Positions 26,438 through 35,989 are shown, counted from the stretch's first letter. The stretch: DNA of 45,571 nt from an uncultured Lachnospiraceae bacterium (GCA_934351835.1 CAKRJP010000021.1:1-45571), one strand, 5' to 3'. A program made the numbers and translations. Notes: generated by a model from the sequence alone, not told the origin.

Positions 26438-26494
26438 GGAGAAACCTTAGTTTTCCCTTGATTTTTGGGGCTTTGCAAGCAAACAAACAACTTT

Positions 26495-28225
26495 TTATAA
26501 CATTGTGTCGATCATAGCCATTACTTCTTTTCCGAGTTTCGTAGATTTCTCATCTGCATTCTCCAGAGAAGTTCCTTTTACTCCATAATAGAATTTAACT
26601 TTTGGCTCTGTTCCCGAAGGTCTTACGCACAGCCATGCATCATCATTCAAATCATAATATAATACGTTTGAACTTGGAAGCCCTGTCTCTGTCACCTCTC
26701 CGGTCTGTGTATCTTTGATTGTATTTGCCTGGTAATCTCTTGCTCTTAACACCTTGTATCCGCCTACCTCTGCCGGTGGGTTCTTACGCAGTGTCTCAAG
26801 GATCTCCTGAATCTTCTGTAATCCTTCGATTCCTTTCAATGTAATAGACTGGATATCCTCTTTATAGTATCCGTACTTATCATACATGTCTAACATTGCA
26901 TCCCAGAGAGTCTTGCCCTGAGTCTTATAATAAGCAGCTGCCTCGCACAGTGCCATTGTTGCTACAATCGCATCTTTGTCTCTTGCATATGTTCCGATCA
27001 GGCAACCGTAACTTTCTTCAAATCCAAACAGATACTGACCTTTTCCTGTTGCCTCGAATTTTAAGATCTGCTGTCCGATAAACTTAAATCCTGTCAGCAC
27101 CTCAATCAGTTCAATGCCATAGCCTTTTGCGATTGCTTTTGCCAGGTTAGATGTAACGATGGATTTTACCAAAGCTCCGTCTGACGGAAGTCCTTTTAAT
27201 TCTTTGCGTTGCCCGATCTCATAGTCAGCCAACAGACATCCGGACATATTTCCAGTCAGTGTATGGTAAACACCGTCTTTATCTTTCACACGTACTCCCA
27301 GACGGTCTGCATCCGGATCCGTAGCCAGTACCAAATCTGCGTCTACTTCTTTTGCAAGTTTTAATCCCAGATCAAATGCTTCGTCTGCCTCCGGGTTCGG
27401 ATAAGAAACTGTCGGGAAATCTCCATCCGGGAGTTCCTGTTCTTTTACTACGTAAACGTTCTTAAATCCAAGTTCATCCAAGATACGTCTTGCCGGAATA
27501 TTTCCTGTTCCATGGAGCGGGCTGTATACGATCTTGATGCTGTCTCCCACTGCATCAATTGCATCCTGATGAAGCACCTGTTTCTTAAGTTCTGCTATGT
27601 ATCCGTCATCGATCTGTGCTCCGATCGTCTCATATAGACCATCCACCTTTGCAGCCTCAAGTTCCATCGTCTTAACTGTATTGTAGTCTGTCACAGCCTT
27701 AACCTCTGCCATGATTCCTTTATCGTGAGGCGGCGTAATCTGTGCTCCGTCCTCCCAGTATACTTTATATCCATTGTACTCCGGCGGATTATGGCTTGCT
27801 GTAATGTTAATACCTGCAATGCATCCAAGTTTTCGTACCGCATAAGACAGTTCCGGGGTCGGGCGAAGAGACTCGAACACATATGCCTTAATTCCATTCG
27901 CAGCAAGACACAGCGCTGCTTCATTGGCAAATTCCGGTGACATACGGCGGGAATCGTATGCAACTGCAACGCCTTTGCTCTGTCCGTCATTCTTGATAAT
28001 ATAGTTTGCAAGTCCCTGCGTTGCCTTTCTTACTGTATAAATGTTCATACGATTCGTTCCCGCACCGATAATTCCTCTCAAACCGGCAGTTCCGAATTCC
28101 AGCTCCGTATAGAAACGTTCTTTTATCTCCTTATCGTCCTCTGCAATACTTTTTAACTCCTCTTTGGTTGTCTGATCAAAATATGGATCATTCAACCATT
28201 CTTCATAATTCTCACGGTATCCCAT
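26495..28225 (-). CDS. Phospho-sugar mutase (phosphoglucomutase/phosphomannomutase, PgcA-like)
   Basis: Interconverts hexose 1- and 6-phosphates. The 576-residue protein has the alpha-D-phosphohexomutase landmarks: FGTAGLRG near residue 44, the phosphoserine loop TASHNPPEYNGYK (S144), the metal loop DPDADR (303-308), the sugar loop GFEESYG, and the phosphate-binding end RPSGTEPKVKFY. The longer PgcA-type layout fits glucose-1-phosphate formation for glycogen and cell-wall sugars. The start MGYRENYEEW with a GGGAGGT site upstream is preferred to a longer in-frame extension to 28291. It follows the CotS-family gene by 49 nt. Confidence 0.93.
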   Translation of the reverse strand: MGYRENYEEWLNDPYFDQTTKEELKSIAEDDKEIKERFYTELEFGTAGLRGIIGAGTNRMNIYTVRKATQGLANYIIKNDGQSKGVAVAYDSRRMSPEFANEAALCLAANGIKAYVFESLRPTPELSYAVRKLGCIAGINITASHNPPEYNGYKVYWEDGAQITPPHDKGIMAEVKAVTDYNTVKTMELEAAKVDGLYETIGAQIDDGYIAELKKQVLHQDAIDAVGDSIKIVYSPLHGTGNIPARRILDELGFKNVYVVKEQELPDGDFPTVSYPNPEADEAFDLGLKLAKEVDADLVLATDPDADRLGVRVKDKDGVYHTLTGNMSGCLLADYEIGQRKELKGLPSDGALVKSIVTSNLAKAIAKGYGIELIEVLTGFKFIGQQILKFEATGKGQYLFGFEESYGCLIGTYARDKDAIVATMALCEAAAYYKTQGKTLWDAMLDMYDKYGYYKEDIQSITLKGIEGLQKIQEILETLRKNPPAEVGGYKVLRARDYQANTIKDTQTGEVTETGLPSSNVLYYDLNDDAWLCVRPSGTEPKVKFYYGVKGTSLENADEKSTKLGKEVMAMIDTML

Positions 28226-28274
28226 GTATATAGTACCTCCCTGTCTTTGATACTTTTTATTATACAACAGGAGA

Positions 28275-29288
28275 CTATAAATGGAAAGCAAATATCTCTT
28301 CTAAAAACCGTCTCTTTTCCTCAGTTTGTCGAATCGCAGTGTCCAGCTTTTCAACCCTTTTTGAAGAAATCCACGCCTTATTCGAACGATAATAAGCATC
28401 TGTCACTTTCCAGAATTTTTCCGGATAAATCATCCTGATTTTCAAATACTCAAACTCTCTTTCCGTAATTGGTTTGATCGCAGAATAAGAATTAATCATA
28501 TTATCTCCCAGACGAATCTTCCATCCACTTTTTTCCATTACTTTTCGCAGAAAATAATAAAGATCCTCCACCTGTATCTCGCGTTTAAATTTCTCAAAAT
28601 TTGTAACCGCGATCCGATGAGGATCTCTTTTGTAATGATTTTCTTCCGAAAGCATCAAAATGTTATGATAATTGTACTCACCATGCACCATACAGCATTC
28701 ATCAACGCTCTCCCTGTATAAAGATTCATATTCTGAATCCTTAAGTTCCGCATATGCCCGATCTGCCCATTCGTACATTTTTTCAAAATTCTGCAAAAAG
28801 GCAAATTCAAACTCGCTTTTCCCGGTTTCTTTTCGCACAAAACGCCGGACCTTTTTCATCTGCCGGTTATGTCTCTGATATTCATCAGCCAGAGAAATAC
28901 CGGCAGATACCGGATAATCCAGCGAATGTTTCATCACCAGATGGAGCTTTGCCAGTTCTCTGGACGCCGCCAGAATCTCCATCGGTCGTTTCACATCACA
29001 TTCTCTGCCTCTGTACCACTGCTTCAAAATGTATTGTTTTCCCTCTTCTAAAACACCCAGATAACTGCCTTCTTTTGTCTGTATCAGCCGGTCCGTGTGT
29101 TTCATCCCCTGACTGTTCAAATATTCATGCATCGCAGCAAGTGCAGGAATTCGCCCCTGCGATACGTTCACTTCCTTAAGAAGCATCATCCCCCGGTCTG
29201 TATCGCATAAAACAGCACCCCTAATCTTGCGGGTGCTGAGTACTTCTATATCATATTGTTCCAATACTTTTAATTCGTATTCCTGCAT
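28275..29288 (-). CDS. CotS-family spore coat protein (kinase-fold)
   Basis: This ~337-residue protein resembles the CotS/YsxE/YutH spore coat family, which has an aminoglycoside-phosphotransferase-like kinase fold. A P-loop-like N-lobe is followed by a catalytic-loop-like VHGEYNYHNIL, where the usual HGD aspartate is replaced by Glu, and by TNFEKFKREI, which lacks the metal-binding Asp of active kinases. It is therefore likely a structural pseudokinase. Starts are possible at 29312 (GTG), 29303 and 29288; I favour the ATG at 29288 with an AGGG site 7 nt upstream, with modest confidence. It sits between the CCA-adding-type gene and the mutase. Confidence 0.8.
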   Translation of the reverse strand: MQEYELKVLEQYDIEVLSTRKIRGAVLCDTDRGMMLLKEVNVSQGRIPALAAMHEYLNSQGMKHTDRLIQTKEGSYLGVLEEGKQYILKQWYRGRECDVKRPMEILAASRELAKLHLVMKHSLDYPVSAGISLADEYQRHNRQMKKVRRFVRKETGKSEFEFAFLQNFEKMYEWADRAYAELKDSEYESLYRESVDECCMVHGEYNYHNILMLSEENHYKRDPHRIAVTNFEKFKREIQVEDLYYFLRKVMEKSGWKIRLGDNMINSYSAIKPITEREFEYLKIRMIYPEKFWKVTDAYYRSNKAWISSKRVEKLDTAIRQTEEKRRFLEEIFAFHL

Positions 29289-29353
29289 AATTTTCCCTGC
29301 CATCCGTTTCACATATTCTCTTAAAACTATGATGTACTTCAGGGAATTATACC

Positions 29354-30688
29354 TTACCTGTGCAAAAGGCGCCCAAGTAATTCTTCTTTTGTATTAAGTT
29401 CCGGCCGCTCGATGACCAACGCGAGCATCTCTCTTAAAGTCTCTCCAATCTCTTTTCCCGGCTTCATACCCGCTTCGATCAAGTCTTTTCCGGATATCGC
29501 AAGTTCTTTCAAAGACACACACTGACCCGCTGCCACAATTTCCCGATACCGTTCTTCCACACCATCCAAGTTGCGGATTTTCTCTTCCCTCTGGTACATA
29601 CTCTGTGCCAGAACATCCGCGCGGCGGACTTCCAGATAATAAGGAAAAATATCTTCGCCAATGGTATTCATTGCACGTCGCACATTTACTGCCTTCTCCG
29701 GCATCCGGTAATCATGGTAATATACCAGACGTGCTACTTTGTGCAGCGTATCATTGTCAAATTTTAACCGTTTCAGAACAGCCTTTGCAATCTTCTCGCT
29801 CTCAAAGGCATGCTTTTTAAAATGCGCAACACCATCTTCATCCACCGTCTTAAGTGCCGGTTTCCCAGTATCATGAAGAAGCATCGTCAGCCTGAGGATC
29901 TTATCCGGACGTACATTGCAGAGGGCATGAAGCGTATGTTCACCCACCGTATACATGTGATGCGGTGTCTCCTGCTTCGTCTCCATCATTCGGTCAAATT
30001 CCGGCAGAAACACCTTTGTGATTCCCAGTTCATACGCATCTCTCAAAAGATCCGGGCGATCAGAAGTCAGCATCTTGATCAACTCCACCTGAATCCTCTC
30101 GGCACTGATGTTTGCCAGTGTCGGCGCAAGTTTCCGCATCCCTTCTCTGGTCTCTTCTTCGATTTCGAAACCAAGTTGCGCCGCAAAACGGACACCTCTT
30201 AAGATACGGAGTGCATCTTCAGAAAATCTTGCATGTGCATCTCCAACACATTTGATCTTGCGTGCTTTCAGGTCTTCCAGTCCGCCAAATTCATCCACCA
30301 GTCCCGTTGTCTCATTATACGCCATTGCATTGATCGTAAAATCCCTTCTAAGAAGGTCTTCTTTGAGACTTCTGGTAAATGTCACCTCCGATGGATGTCT
30401 GCTGTCCTCGTATTTTCCATCAATACGGTAGGTCGTTACTTCAAATCCTTCATGATTCAAAAGGACAGTAACAGTCCCATGTTCTATTCCTGTATCAAAT
30501 GTATGCGAAAATAATGATTTTGTTTCTTCCGGCATGGCAGATGTGGTAATATCCCAGTCGCCCGGAGTTCTTCCCAACAGAGAATCTCTGACACATCCGC
30601 CCACCGCATAGGCCTCGTAACCATGACTTTGTAAGGTTTCAATAATAGCATTCACTTTTTCAGGCAACCTAATCTTTATCTCCGTCAT
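29354..30688 (-). CDS. CCA tRNA nucleotidyltransferase / poly(A) polymerase family
   Basis: A class II nucleotidyltransferase that adds or repairs the 3' CCA of tRNAs, or adds A tails. The 444-residue protein has the head motif GGCVRDSLLG (30-39) with the catalytic D44 and D46 (GDWDIT), the RRDFTINAMAY neck motif, the RxRFA-type RGVRFAAQLGF stretch and a C-terminal HD-like domain with LHDTGKP and YYHDYR. The start at 30688 is fixed by a GGAGG site; an upstream in-frame ATG overlaps that site. It lies 22 nt after proS and is likely under the same T-box. CCA-adding versus poly(A) activity cannot be told apart by eye. Confidence 0.92.
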   Translation of the reverse strand: MTEIKIRLPEKVNAIIETLQSHGYEAYAVGGCVRDSLLGRTPGDWDITTSAMPEETKSLFSHTFDTGIEHGTVTVLLNHEGFEVTTYRIDGKYEDSRHPSEVTFTRSLKEDLLRRDFTINAMAYNETTGLVDEFGGLEDLKARKIKCVGDAHARFSEDALRILRGVRFAAQLGFEIEEETREGMRKLAPTLANISAERIQVELIKMLTSDRPDLLRDAYELGITKVFLPEFDRMMETKQETPHHMYTVGEHTLHALCNVRPDKILRLTMLLHDTGKPALKTVDEDGVAHFKKHAFESEKIAKAVLKRLKFDNDTLHKVARLVYYHDYRMPEKAVNVRRAMNTIGEDIFPYYLEVRRADVLAQSMYQREEKIRNLDGVEERYREIVAAGQCVSLKELAISGKDLIEAGMKPGKEIGETLREMLALVIERPELNTKEELLGRLLHR

Positions 30689-30710
30689 GCTATACGCCTC
30701 CATTTATATT

Positions 30711-32153
30711 TTAGTAGGATTTTCCCCAGTATGCCATGTGTTTTGCCGGCTTTCCACACCAGATACATTTATCTGAGATCATGTCCTCATCTTCAATCAG
30801 ACATCTTGTAGCCGCTCCACCTGTAACAGCTTTTACTTCATCCTCACATGCAGGATCTCCACACCAGCAAGCTTTTACAAATCCTCTGTTGTTATTGAAT
30901 TTTTCTTTCATCTCATCCATGTCCACTGCAGTATCAATATGAGATGCAAGGAATTCCGCAGCTCGATCATACATATCCTGCTGCATCTGCTCCAGGATAT
31001 CACGAAGTTTTGTTGCGACTTCATCCATCGGTACGAAGATTTTCTCACGAGTATCCCTTCTCACTACCACAACCTGGCCTTTTTCGATATCCTTTGGTCC
31101 AATCTCGATACGGGTAGGGATTCCAACAATCTCCTGCTCTGAGAATTTCCATCCCGGGCTCTTCTCTGAATCATCGATATTAACTCTGTATCCTGCAGTC
31201 TTCAATGCTGCCAGCAGTTCATTTGCTTTCTCAAGTACACCTTCTTTATGCTGCGCTACCGGAATGATGCGGCACTCGATCGGAGCTACGTGTGGTGGCA
31301 GAACCAGTCCGTCATCATCACTGTGCACCATGATTATAGCACCGATACTTCTTGTTGATAATCCCCAGGAAGTCTCGTATACACTCTTAAGCTGACCGTC
31401 TTTTCCGATATATTTAATACCAAATGCATCCGGGAATCCGCTTCCGAAGAAATGGCTGGTTGCTGACTGTAATGCTTTTCCGTCATGCATCAGTGCTTCT
31501 ACTGTGTAAGTGTCCTGAGCACCTGCAAATTTTTCATGCTCTGCTTTTCTACCTGACACGAATGGAATTGCCAGAGTCTCTTTGTAACAGTCCTCATATA
31601 CATGGAACATCTGGATAGTACGTTCCTCTGCTTCTTCATACGTTGCATGGATGGTATGACCTTCCTGCCATAAGAACTCTCTGGAACGAAGAAATGGTCT
31701 TGTTGTCTTCTCCCAACGGAGTACAGATCCCCACTGGTTCCATACTTTTGGAAGATCTCTGTACGACTGTACGGTTCTTGACCACAGATCGCAAAATAAT
31801 GTTTCTGAAGTCGGACGGATACACATTCTCTCCTGCAATTTCTCAGTACCACCGTGTGTTACCCATGCAACCTCCGGTGCAAATCCTTCGATATGGTCTT
31901 TTTCTTTCTGGAGAAGATTCTCCGGAATCAGACATGGAAGATATACATTCTCTACGCCTGTCTCTTTAAAACGTCTGTCCAGATCATTCTTAATTAACTC
32001 CCAGATAGCAAATCCGTTTGGAAGATAATTCAAACATCCCTTTACACTGGAGTAATCACAAAGCTGTGCCTCTCTGACCACATCAGTATACCACTGTGCG
32101 AAATCTACATCTCTTGGTGTAATATTTTTTACTAATTTTTTCTCCTTTGCCAT
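30711..32153 (-). CDS. proS: Proline--tRNA ligase (short, eukaryote/archaea-like type)
   Basis: Charges tRNA-Pro. The 480-residue protein belongs to the short ProRS class lacking the bacterial insertion-editing domain. Class II motifs are visible: the motif 2 region LRWEKTTRPFLRSREFLWQEGH, RPTSETLFCDLW and the motif 3-like IMVHSDDDGL. A C-terminal zinc-like segment (CWCGDPACE ... CIWCGKP) and the terminal Tyr match this class. Expression is controlled by the T-box in the upstream leader, which senses uncharged tRNA-Pro. It is followed by the CCA-adding-type gene. Confidence 0.96.
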   Translation of the reverse strand: MAKEKKLVKNITPRDVDFAQWYTDVVREAQLCDYSSVKGCLNYLPNGFAIWELIKNDLDRRFKETGVENVYLPCLIPENLLQKEKDHIEGFAPEVAWVTHGGTEKLQERMCIRPTSETLFCDLWSRTVQSYRDLPKVWNQWGSVLRWEKTTRPFLRSREFLWQEGHTIHATYEEAEERTIQMFHVYEDCYKETLAIPFVSGRKAEHEKFAGAQDTYTVEALMHDGKALQSATSHFFGSGFPDAFGIKYIGKDGQLKSVYETSWGLSTRSIGAIIMVHSDDDGLVLPPHVAPIECRIIPVAQHKEGVLEKANELLAALKTAGYRVNIDDSEKSPGWKFSEQEIVGIPTRIEIGPKDIEKGQVVVVRRDTREKIFVPMDEVATKLRDILEQMQQDMYDRAAEFLASHIDTAVDMDEMKEKFNNNRGFVKACWCGDPACEDEVKAVTGGAATRCLIEDEDMISDKCIWCGKPAKHMAYWGKSY

Positions 32154-32184
32154 AATAACTGCTCCTTTTCATTATTTTTGGATA

Positions 32185-32464
32185 AATAAAAGAAAACCGC
32201 CAGGTATTGCAGTCCCTCTTAAAAAGGGACCGAAATACTCGGCGGTACCACCCTAATTAACCACCGACTGTAATCCTAAAATGTAAGCACAATCTGTTAT
32301 GGTTCTCTTCATTACCGTTATCGCCGGTGCTACGCTGTATTTTCATACAGAGACTCCAAGGCCGGTTCCATCCAGATACAGCAGAAATCTCACACCATAC
32401 GATTTCCTCTCTGAGCCTTACTGCGATGTACTAATCCTCTTCTTCGTCCATAAATTTGAAATTG
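32185..32464 (-). promoter_or_regulatory. T-box riboswitch controlling proS
   Basis: The minus-strand leader holds a canonical T-box: Stem I opens near 32445 (GAAGAGGATTAGTA), with the distal GGTGTGAG loop, then the 13-base T-box core AGGGTGGTACCGC at 32254-32242. The terminator stem pairs CCGCCGAGTATTT with AATACCTGGCGG and is followed by TTTTCTTTT near 32194-32184. The UGGU bulge would match an A discriminator base, as in tRNA-Pro. A likely proline specifier is CCU at 32361-32359, but I did not fold Stem I fully. Confidence 0.93.
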
Positions 32465-32470
32465 AATGTA

Positions 32471-32499
32471 ATTTTAATCTATCCGGAAGATTTTGTCAA
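32471..32499 (-). promoter_or_regulatory. Promoter of the proS T-box leader
   Basis: Minus strand TTGACA (32499-32494), 17 bp, TAAAAT (32476-32471). It begins six bases after the prs stop codon, so the T-box unit starts directly behind prs. Confidence 0.8.
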
Positions 32500-32504
32500 C
32501 CTCA

Positions 32505-33689
32505 CTAGATAGCTTCACCATTCTTATAACGTGTTGTAACGTCCTGGATACGCTCACTCGGATCAAGAATATCACTGATAGATCCATCGTGATTCAGTGT
32601 ATCAATCAACAGTGCCACATATTTACTCATACCACAGCTGATGTAGTACGGACGCTCTAAAAGTTCCGGTGTCTGGTAGATCAGGTTTGTAGTAAGCACT
32701 GCATCGATGATGCCTTCCTCATATGCCTGGTCAAATTTTTCAAGGCCATTGGTAAAGAGTCCGAATGTAGCTGCCGCAAATACTCTCTTGGCTTTGCGCT
32801 GTTTCAGCTGACGCGCTACATCCAGGATACTTTCTCCTGAAGAAATCATATCATCTAAGATGATAACATCTTTACCTTCTACCGAAGATCCCAGGAACTC
32901 GTGTGCAACAATTGGATTACGTCCGTTGACAACTCTTGTATAATCACGACGTTTGTAGAACATACCCATATCAAGGTTCAGCACGTTGGCAAGATATACC
33001 GCTCTCTCTGTTGCACCCTCGTCCGGGCTGATTGCCATCATATGATCACTGTCTACTTTTAAATCTTTTACATTACGGAGTAATGCCTTTACGAACTGGT
33101 ATGTCGGACGAATTGTTTCAAATCCATGCAACGGAATTGCATTCTGTACACGTGGATCATGTGCATCAAATGTAATGATATTATCTACACCCATACGCAC
33201 TAACTCCTGTAAAGCAAGTGCACAGTCCAGAGACTCACGACCACTTCTCTTATGCTGACGACTCTCATATAAGAATGGCATGATAACGTTGATACGCTTT
33301 GCCTTTCCTCCGATTGCTGCAATCACACGTTTTAAGTTCTGATAATGATCGTCTGGAGACATATGATTCTCACGGCCATTCATTTTGTAAGTCAGATTGT
33401 AATTACATACATCCACCATCAGATAGATATCTCTACCTCTGACAGATTCTTCCAGACTTCCTTTTCCTTCGCCGCTTCCAAATCGAGGGACCTTTGCCTG
33501 AATCAGATAATTGTCTCGTTCATATCCACTGAACACGATATCGTTCTTGTACTCAGGACCATCCTCTTTTCTCCACTGAACCAGATAATCATTCACCTTG
33601 TTTCCCATGATCTGGCAACCATCTAATGCAATAATTCCCAATGGGCCCGCCGGTATATTGTCCAGTTTGCGGTCATTACGTCGTAACAT
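32505..33689 (-). CDS. prs: Ribose-phosphate pyrophosphokinase (long variant)
   Basis: Makes PRPP from ribose 5-phosphate and ATP. The 394-residue protein is ~80 residues longer than standard PRPP synthetases, with an N-terminal extension. The catalytic region has RQHKRSGRESL (144-154), FDAHDPRVQ (174-182), where typical enzymes have DLHAxQIQGF, SPDEGA (221-226), YKRR and the PRPP loop DDMISSGESI (279-288), where the usual form is DDMIDTAGT. These changes suggest a separate Prs subclass with possibly different allostery. The ATG is supported by a GGGAGG site within the end of the upstream gene, which it overlaps by 14 nt. Confidence 0.88.
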   Translation of the reverse strand: MLRRNDRKLDNIPAGPLGIIALDGCQIMGNKVNDYLVQWRKEDGPEYKNDIVFSGYERDNYLIQAKVPRFGSGEGKGSLEESVRGRDIYLMVDVCNYNLTYKMNGRENHMSPDDHYQNLKRVIAAIGGKAKRINVIMPFLYESRQHKRSGRESLDCALALQELVRMGVDNIITFDAHDPRVQNAIPLHGFETIRPTYQFVKALLRNVKDLKVDSDHMMAISPDEGATERAVYLANVLNLDMGMFYKRRDYTRVVNGRNPIVAHEFLGSSVEGKDVIILDDMISSGESILDVARQLKQRKAKRVFAAATFGLFTNGLEKFDQAYEEGIIDAVLTTNLIYQTPELLERPYYISCGMSKYVALLIDTLNHDGSISDILDPSERIQDVTTRYKNGEAI

Positions 33690-34689
33690 CTCTTGTACCT
33701 CCCAGGTTTAATAATTTTTTTTGGATACGGATATCATCACCGGTCAGCCTTAAAATTGTATAGTTACTGCTGATCCGTGAGAAAATCCTTTCGGAATAAA
33801 TGTTCTTTATATCATCCAACGCAAGGTTGGTGGATATTATAGTCGATTTTCTTCGCAGAATACGTTCATTCATACATACAAACAACTGTGATACCGTAAA
33901 AGAATTCGGGCCTTCGGTCCCAAGATCATCAATGATCAAAAGATCACAATTGTAAATATGTTCATACGCTTCTTCATCCTTATCCGCTTTCTTTCCAAAT
34001 GTATTCTGTGCAAATATCTTAAACAATTGATCTGACGTCAGATAAATCACGGAATAAGAAGCATCCATCAATTCTTTTGCAATACAGTGTGACAAAAAAG
34101 TCTTTCCCACACCAGTATCTCCATATAACAGTATGTTATGAAATTCCTCGGAAAATGTATCTACAAATGCATGGCAAATTTTTAACGCCGTCTGCATAGA
34201 CTCCAGCGAAGATCTGCCCGTCAGGGGATCTATGTGATTGCTGGAATAATAGTCAAGAGAACACTTTGAAAAGTTCTCTTCTTCAAGTATATCATTCAAA
34301 TTAGACTGAGAATATAGAAGCTGCACAACTGCCTGTTTCAAACAGTGGCATTTCTCAGTTCCTATATAGCCGGTATCCTGACAATCCGGACATCGATAAT
34401 GCATTTCCAGATAATCTGTCGGATACCCCGCGGATTCTAAAAGCTTTATCTTCTGTTCCGATAAAGCATGTATCTCTTCTTTCAATGTGGAAAGTGCCTG
34501 ATCGTCACCTTCCAAAAGCAGTCTCGCCCGTCCTACGCTCAGCGAAGCAATATTGTGGTCAATCTCCTCGATCGCAGGAATCTTTCTGACAGCTTCTTCA
34601 TAACGTTCCCGGAGTTCATATTCATTATCCAGTTGTCGTTGTTCATAAGTACGCATCAGCTGATTGTACTGCGAATTAGAAAGTGCCAT
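33676..34689 (-). CDS. DnaC/DnaI-like replicative helicase loader (AAA+ ATPase)
   Basis: Loads the replicative helicase DnaB/DnaC onto the origin. In the 337-residue protein a helical N-terminus is followed by a Cys cluster (CPDCQDTG ... KCHC, C100-C116) like the zinc site of DnaI. The AAA+ part has Walker A GDTGVGKT (190-197), Walker B LLIIDDLG, and a conserved box around RxxSSNYTILRLTG. The neighbour upstream is a DnaD protein, matching the dnaB-dnaI/dnaD helicase-loading module. It overlaps prs by 14 nt. Helicase loader is favoured over an IstB transposition protein because of the zinc domain and neighbours. Confidence 0.87.
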   Translation of the reverse strand: MALSNSQYNQLMRTYEQRQLDNEYELRERYEEAVRKIPAIEEIDHNIASLSVGRARLLLEGDDQALSTLKEEIHALSEQKIKLLESAGYPTDYLEMHYRCPDCQDTGYIGTEKCHCLKQAVVQLLYSQSNLNDILEEENFSKCSLDYYSSNHIDPLTGRSSLESMQTALKICHAFVDTFSEEFHNILLYGDTGVGKTFLSHCIAKELMDASYSVIYLTSDQLFKIFAQNTFGKKADKDEEAYEHIYNCDLLIIDDLGTEGPNSFTVSQLFVCMNERILRRKSTIISTNLALDDIKNIYSERIFSRISSNYTILRLTGDDIRIQKKLLNLGGTRDVTT

Positions 34690-34744
34690 AAATTCCTTTT
34701 ACTCCTTGATATCTCTTCCATCTCCATATTACCGTACGCTTGTC

Positions 34745-35839
34745 CTACTGCTGTACCAGACGGCGTTCCAGATCACTCATATTATATTCTCGTTCATCAA
34801 AATTATTGAACTTATTCGGTTTCGCAGCTGTCTTCTGCGCATTCGCTCTGGATGCTGCCTTCTTTTTCTGTTCTTTGCCCTTAAGATATTCCTCGTCCAG
34901 CGCATGTATATCTTTCAGAGAATGTACTTTTTTGTCAAACCATTTTTTCAAAATAGTGTCTGTATAACTGAAACTTGGTTGATGAATCGTACTCATCGTA
35001 CGGTTACATGCCTCAAGTATGATGTCTAATGCAAATCCATACTCTTCGTTCCATCTTCTAATATAGGCGATCTCTGTCGCGGCAGGTGCACGCCCCTTAA
35101 TTCCATAGGCATTAAGAACAGAATAACAATTCTTATTGTAAAGTGCTGAACTTGACTTTGCCTGTGTTACAGTCCGGATGCCCTGTTCATGCCATGCAAG
35201 CGCTACCTTCTGGATATAGTGCATACTCTTATGTCCATTCTCTACACAATATTCAATCAGATAATCTACCAGATCCGAAGACATATGTAAGGTATCAAAG
35301 AAATATGTAATCGTCTCCACATCTGTAATGGACAAGGTCTTACCCAGATACTGTTCTGCAACAAATAATAATTCTTTCAAAGCCTCCTGATCCTTGCGGC
35401 TTCGGTAAGGCTGTATATTCTTTGGTCTCTCCACAGGTGTTTCTACCGAAGGAATCTTCACAGATTCTTCTGCCATTCTCTGTACGCTCTCCTCAACAGA
35501 CTCCATGTCTGCCAGTACGCCCGGCACCGTCTCCAAAGTCTCCCCGCTATTCGACACATCCTCCGTCTCTGCTGCCTGTGCAGCTACTTCACTGTAATTC
35601 AACAGTCCCTGTCCCTGCCAGTACTTCAGTGCTCTGTGGATGTCTTTTTCTGTACATTCCAGGAGGTCTGCCATCTCTGATACTGATAACATCCCTGTCT
35701 CCCGGTTCATATGACGCAAAATCAAAAGGTATACCTTCACGTATTCCCCATTCGCTTTCGTCATGTATTGATCTATAAATTCATTCTCGAGCACAGTGGT
35801 ATTCCCCTGCGCGTAATTCGTCAACGTTAATTTCGTCAT
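34745..35839 (-). CDS. DnaD-domain replication initiation protein
   Basis: DnaD/DnaB-type proteins remodel origin DNA and recruit the helicase loader. The 364-residue protein starts with a DDBH1-like winged-helix part (residues ~20-80), followed by a Pro/Glu-rich linker, then two DDBH2-type (DnaD) helical repeats: LLFVAEQYLGKTLSITDVETITYFFDTL...YIQKVALAW and the second around YIRRWNEEYGFALDIILEACNRT...YTDTILKKW. The basic C-terminal tail carries FNNFDEREYNMSDLERRL. It precedes the DnaC/DnaI-like gene by 55 nt. The ribosome site is distant (~15 nt), so the start is not fully certain. Confidence 0.88.
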   Translation of the reverse strand: MTKLTLTNYAQGNTTVLENEFIDQYMTKANGEYVKVYLLILRHMNRETGMLSVSEMADLLECTEKDIHRALKYWQGQGLLNYSEVAAQAAETEDVSNSGETLETVPGVLADMESVEESVQRMAEESVKIPSVETPVERPKNIQPYRSRKDQEALKELLFVAEQYLGKTLSITDVETITYFFDTLHMSSDLVDYLIEYCVENGHKSMHYIQKVALAWHEQGIRTVTQAKSSSALYNKNCYSVLNAYGIKGRAPAATEIAYIRRWNEEYGFALDIILEACNRTMSTIHQPSFSYTDTILKKWFDKKVHSLKDIHALDEEYLKGKEQKKKAASRANAQKTAAKPNKFNNFDEREYNMSDLERRLVQQ

Positions 35840-35931
35840 AATATATGTACAAGTCCTTCCCTATAATCTCAATTTCTTCCCTCAACTATAAGAATCTCTG
35901 AAATCTTCTGATTTTGTCGTTCCTCGTTCAC

Positions 35932-35937
35932 AGTATA
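35932..35937 (-). promoter_or_regulatory. Candidate -10 box for dnaD-dnaI-prs
   Basis: A good TATACT hexamer on the minus strand, ~90 nt before the dnaD-like start. The -35 is less clear: TTGTAC occurs at 15-bp spacing (short) rather than 17. The DnaA-box cluster lies ~50-90 bp upstream of this -10. Confidence 0.45.
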
Positions 35938-35989
35938 GCATCTGAAAGTCTTGTACAAAAGAAATTTTTGCGTCAAAAATCAGGTTTTT

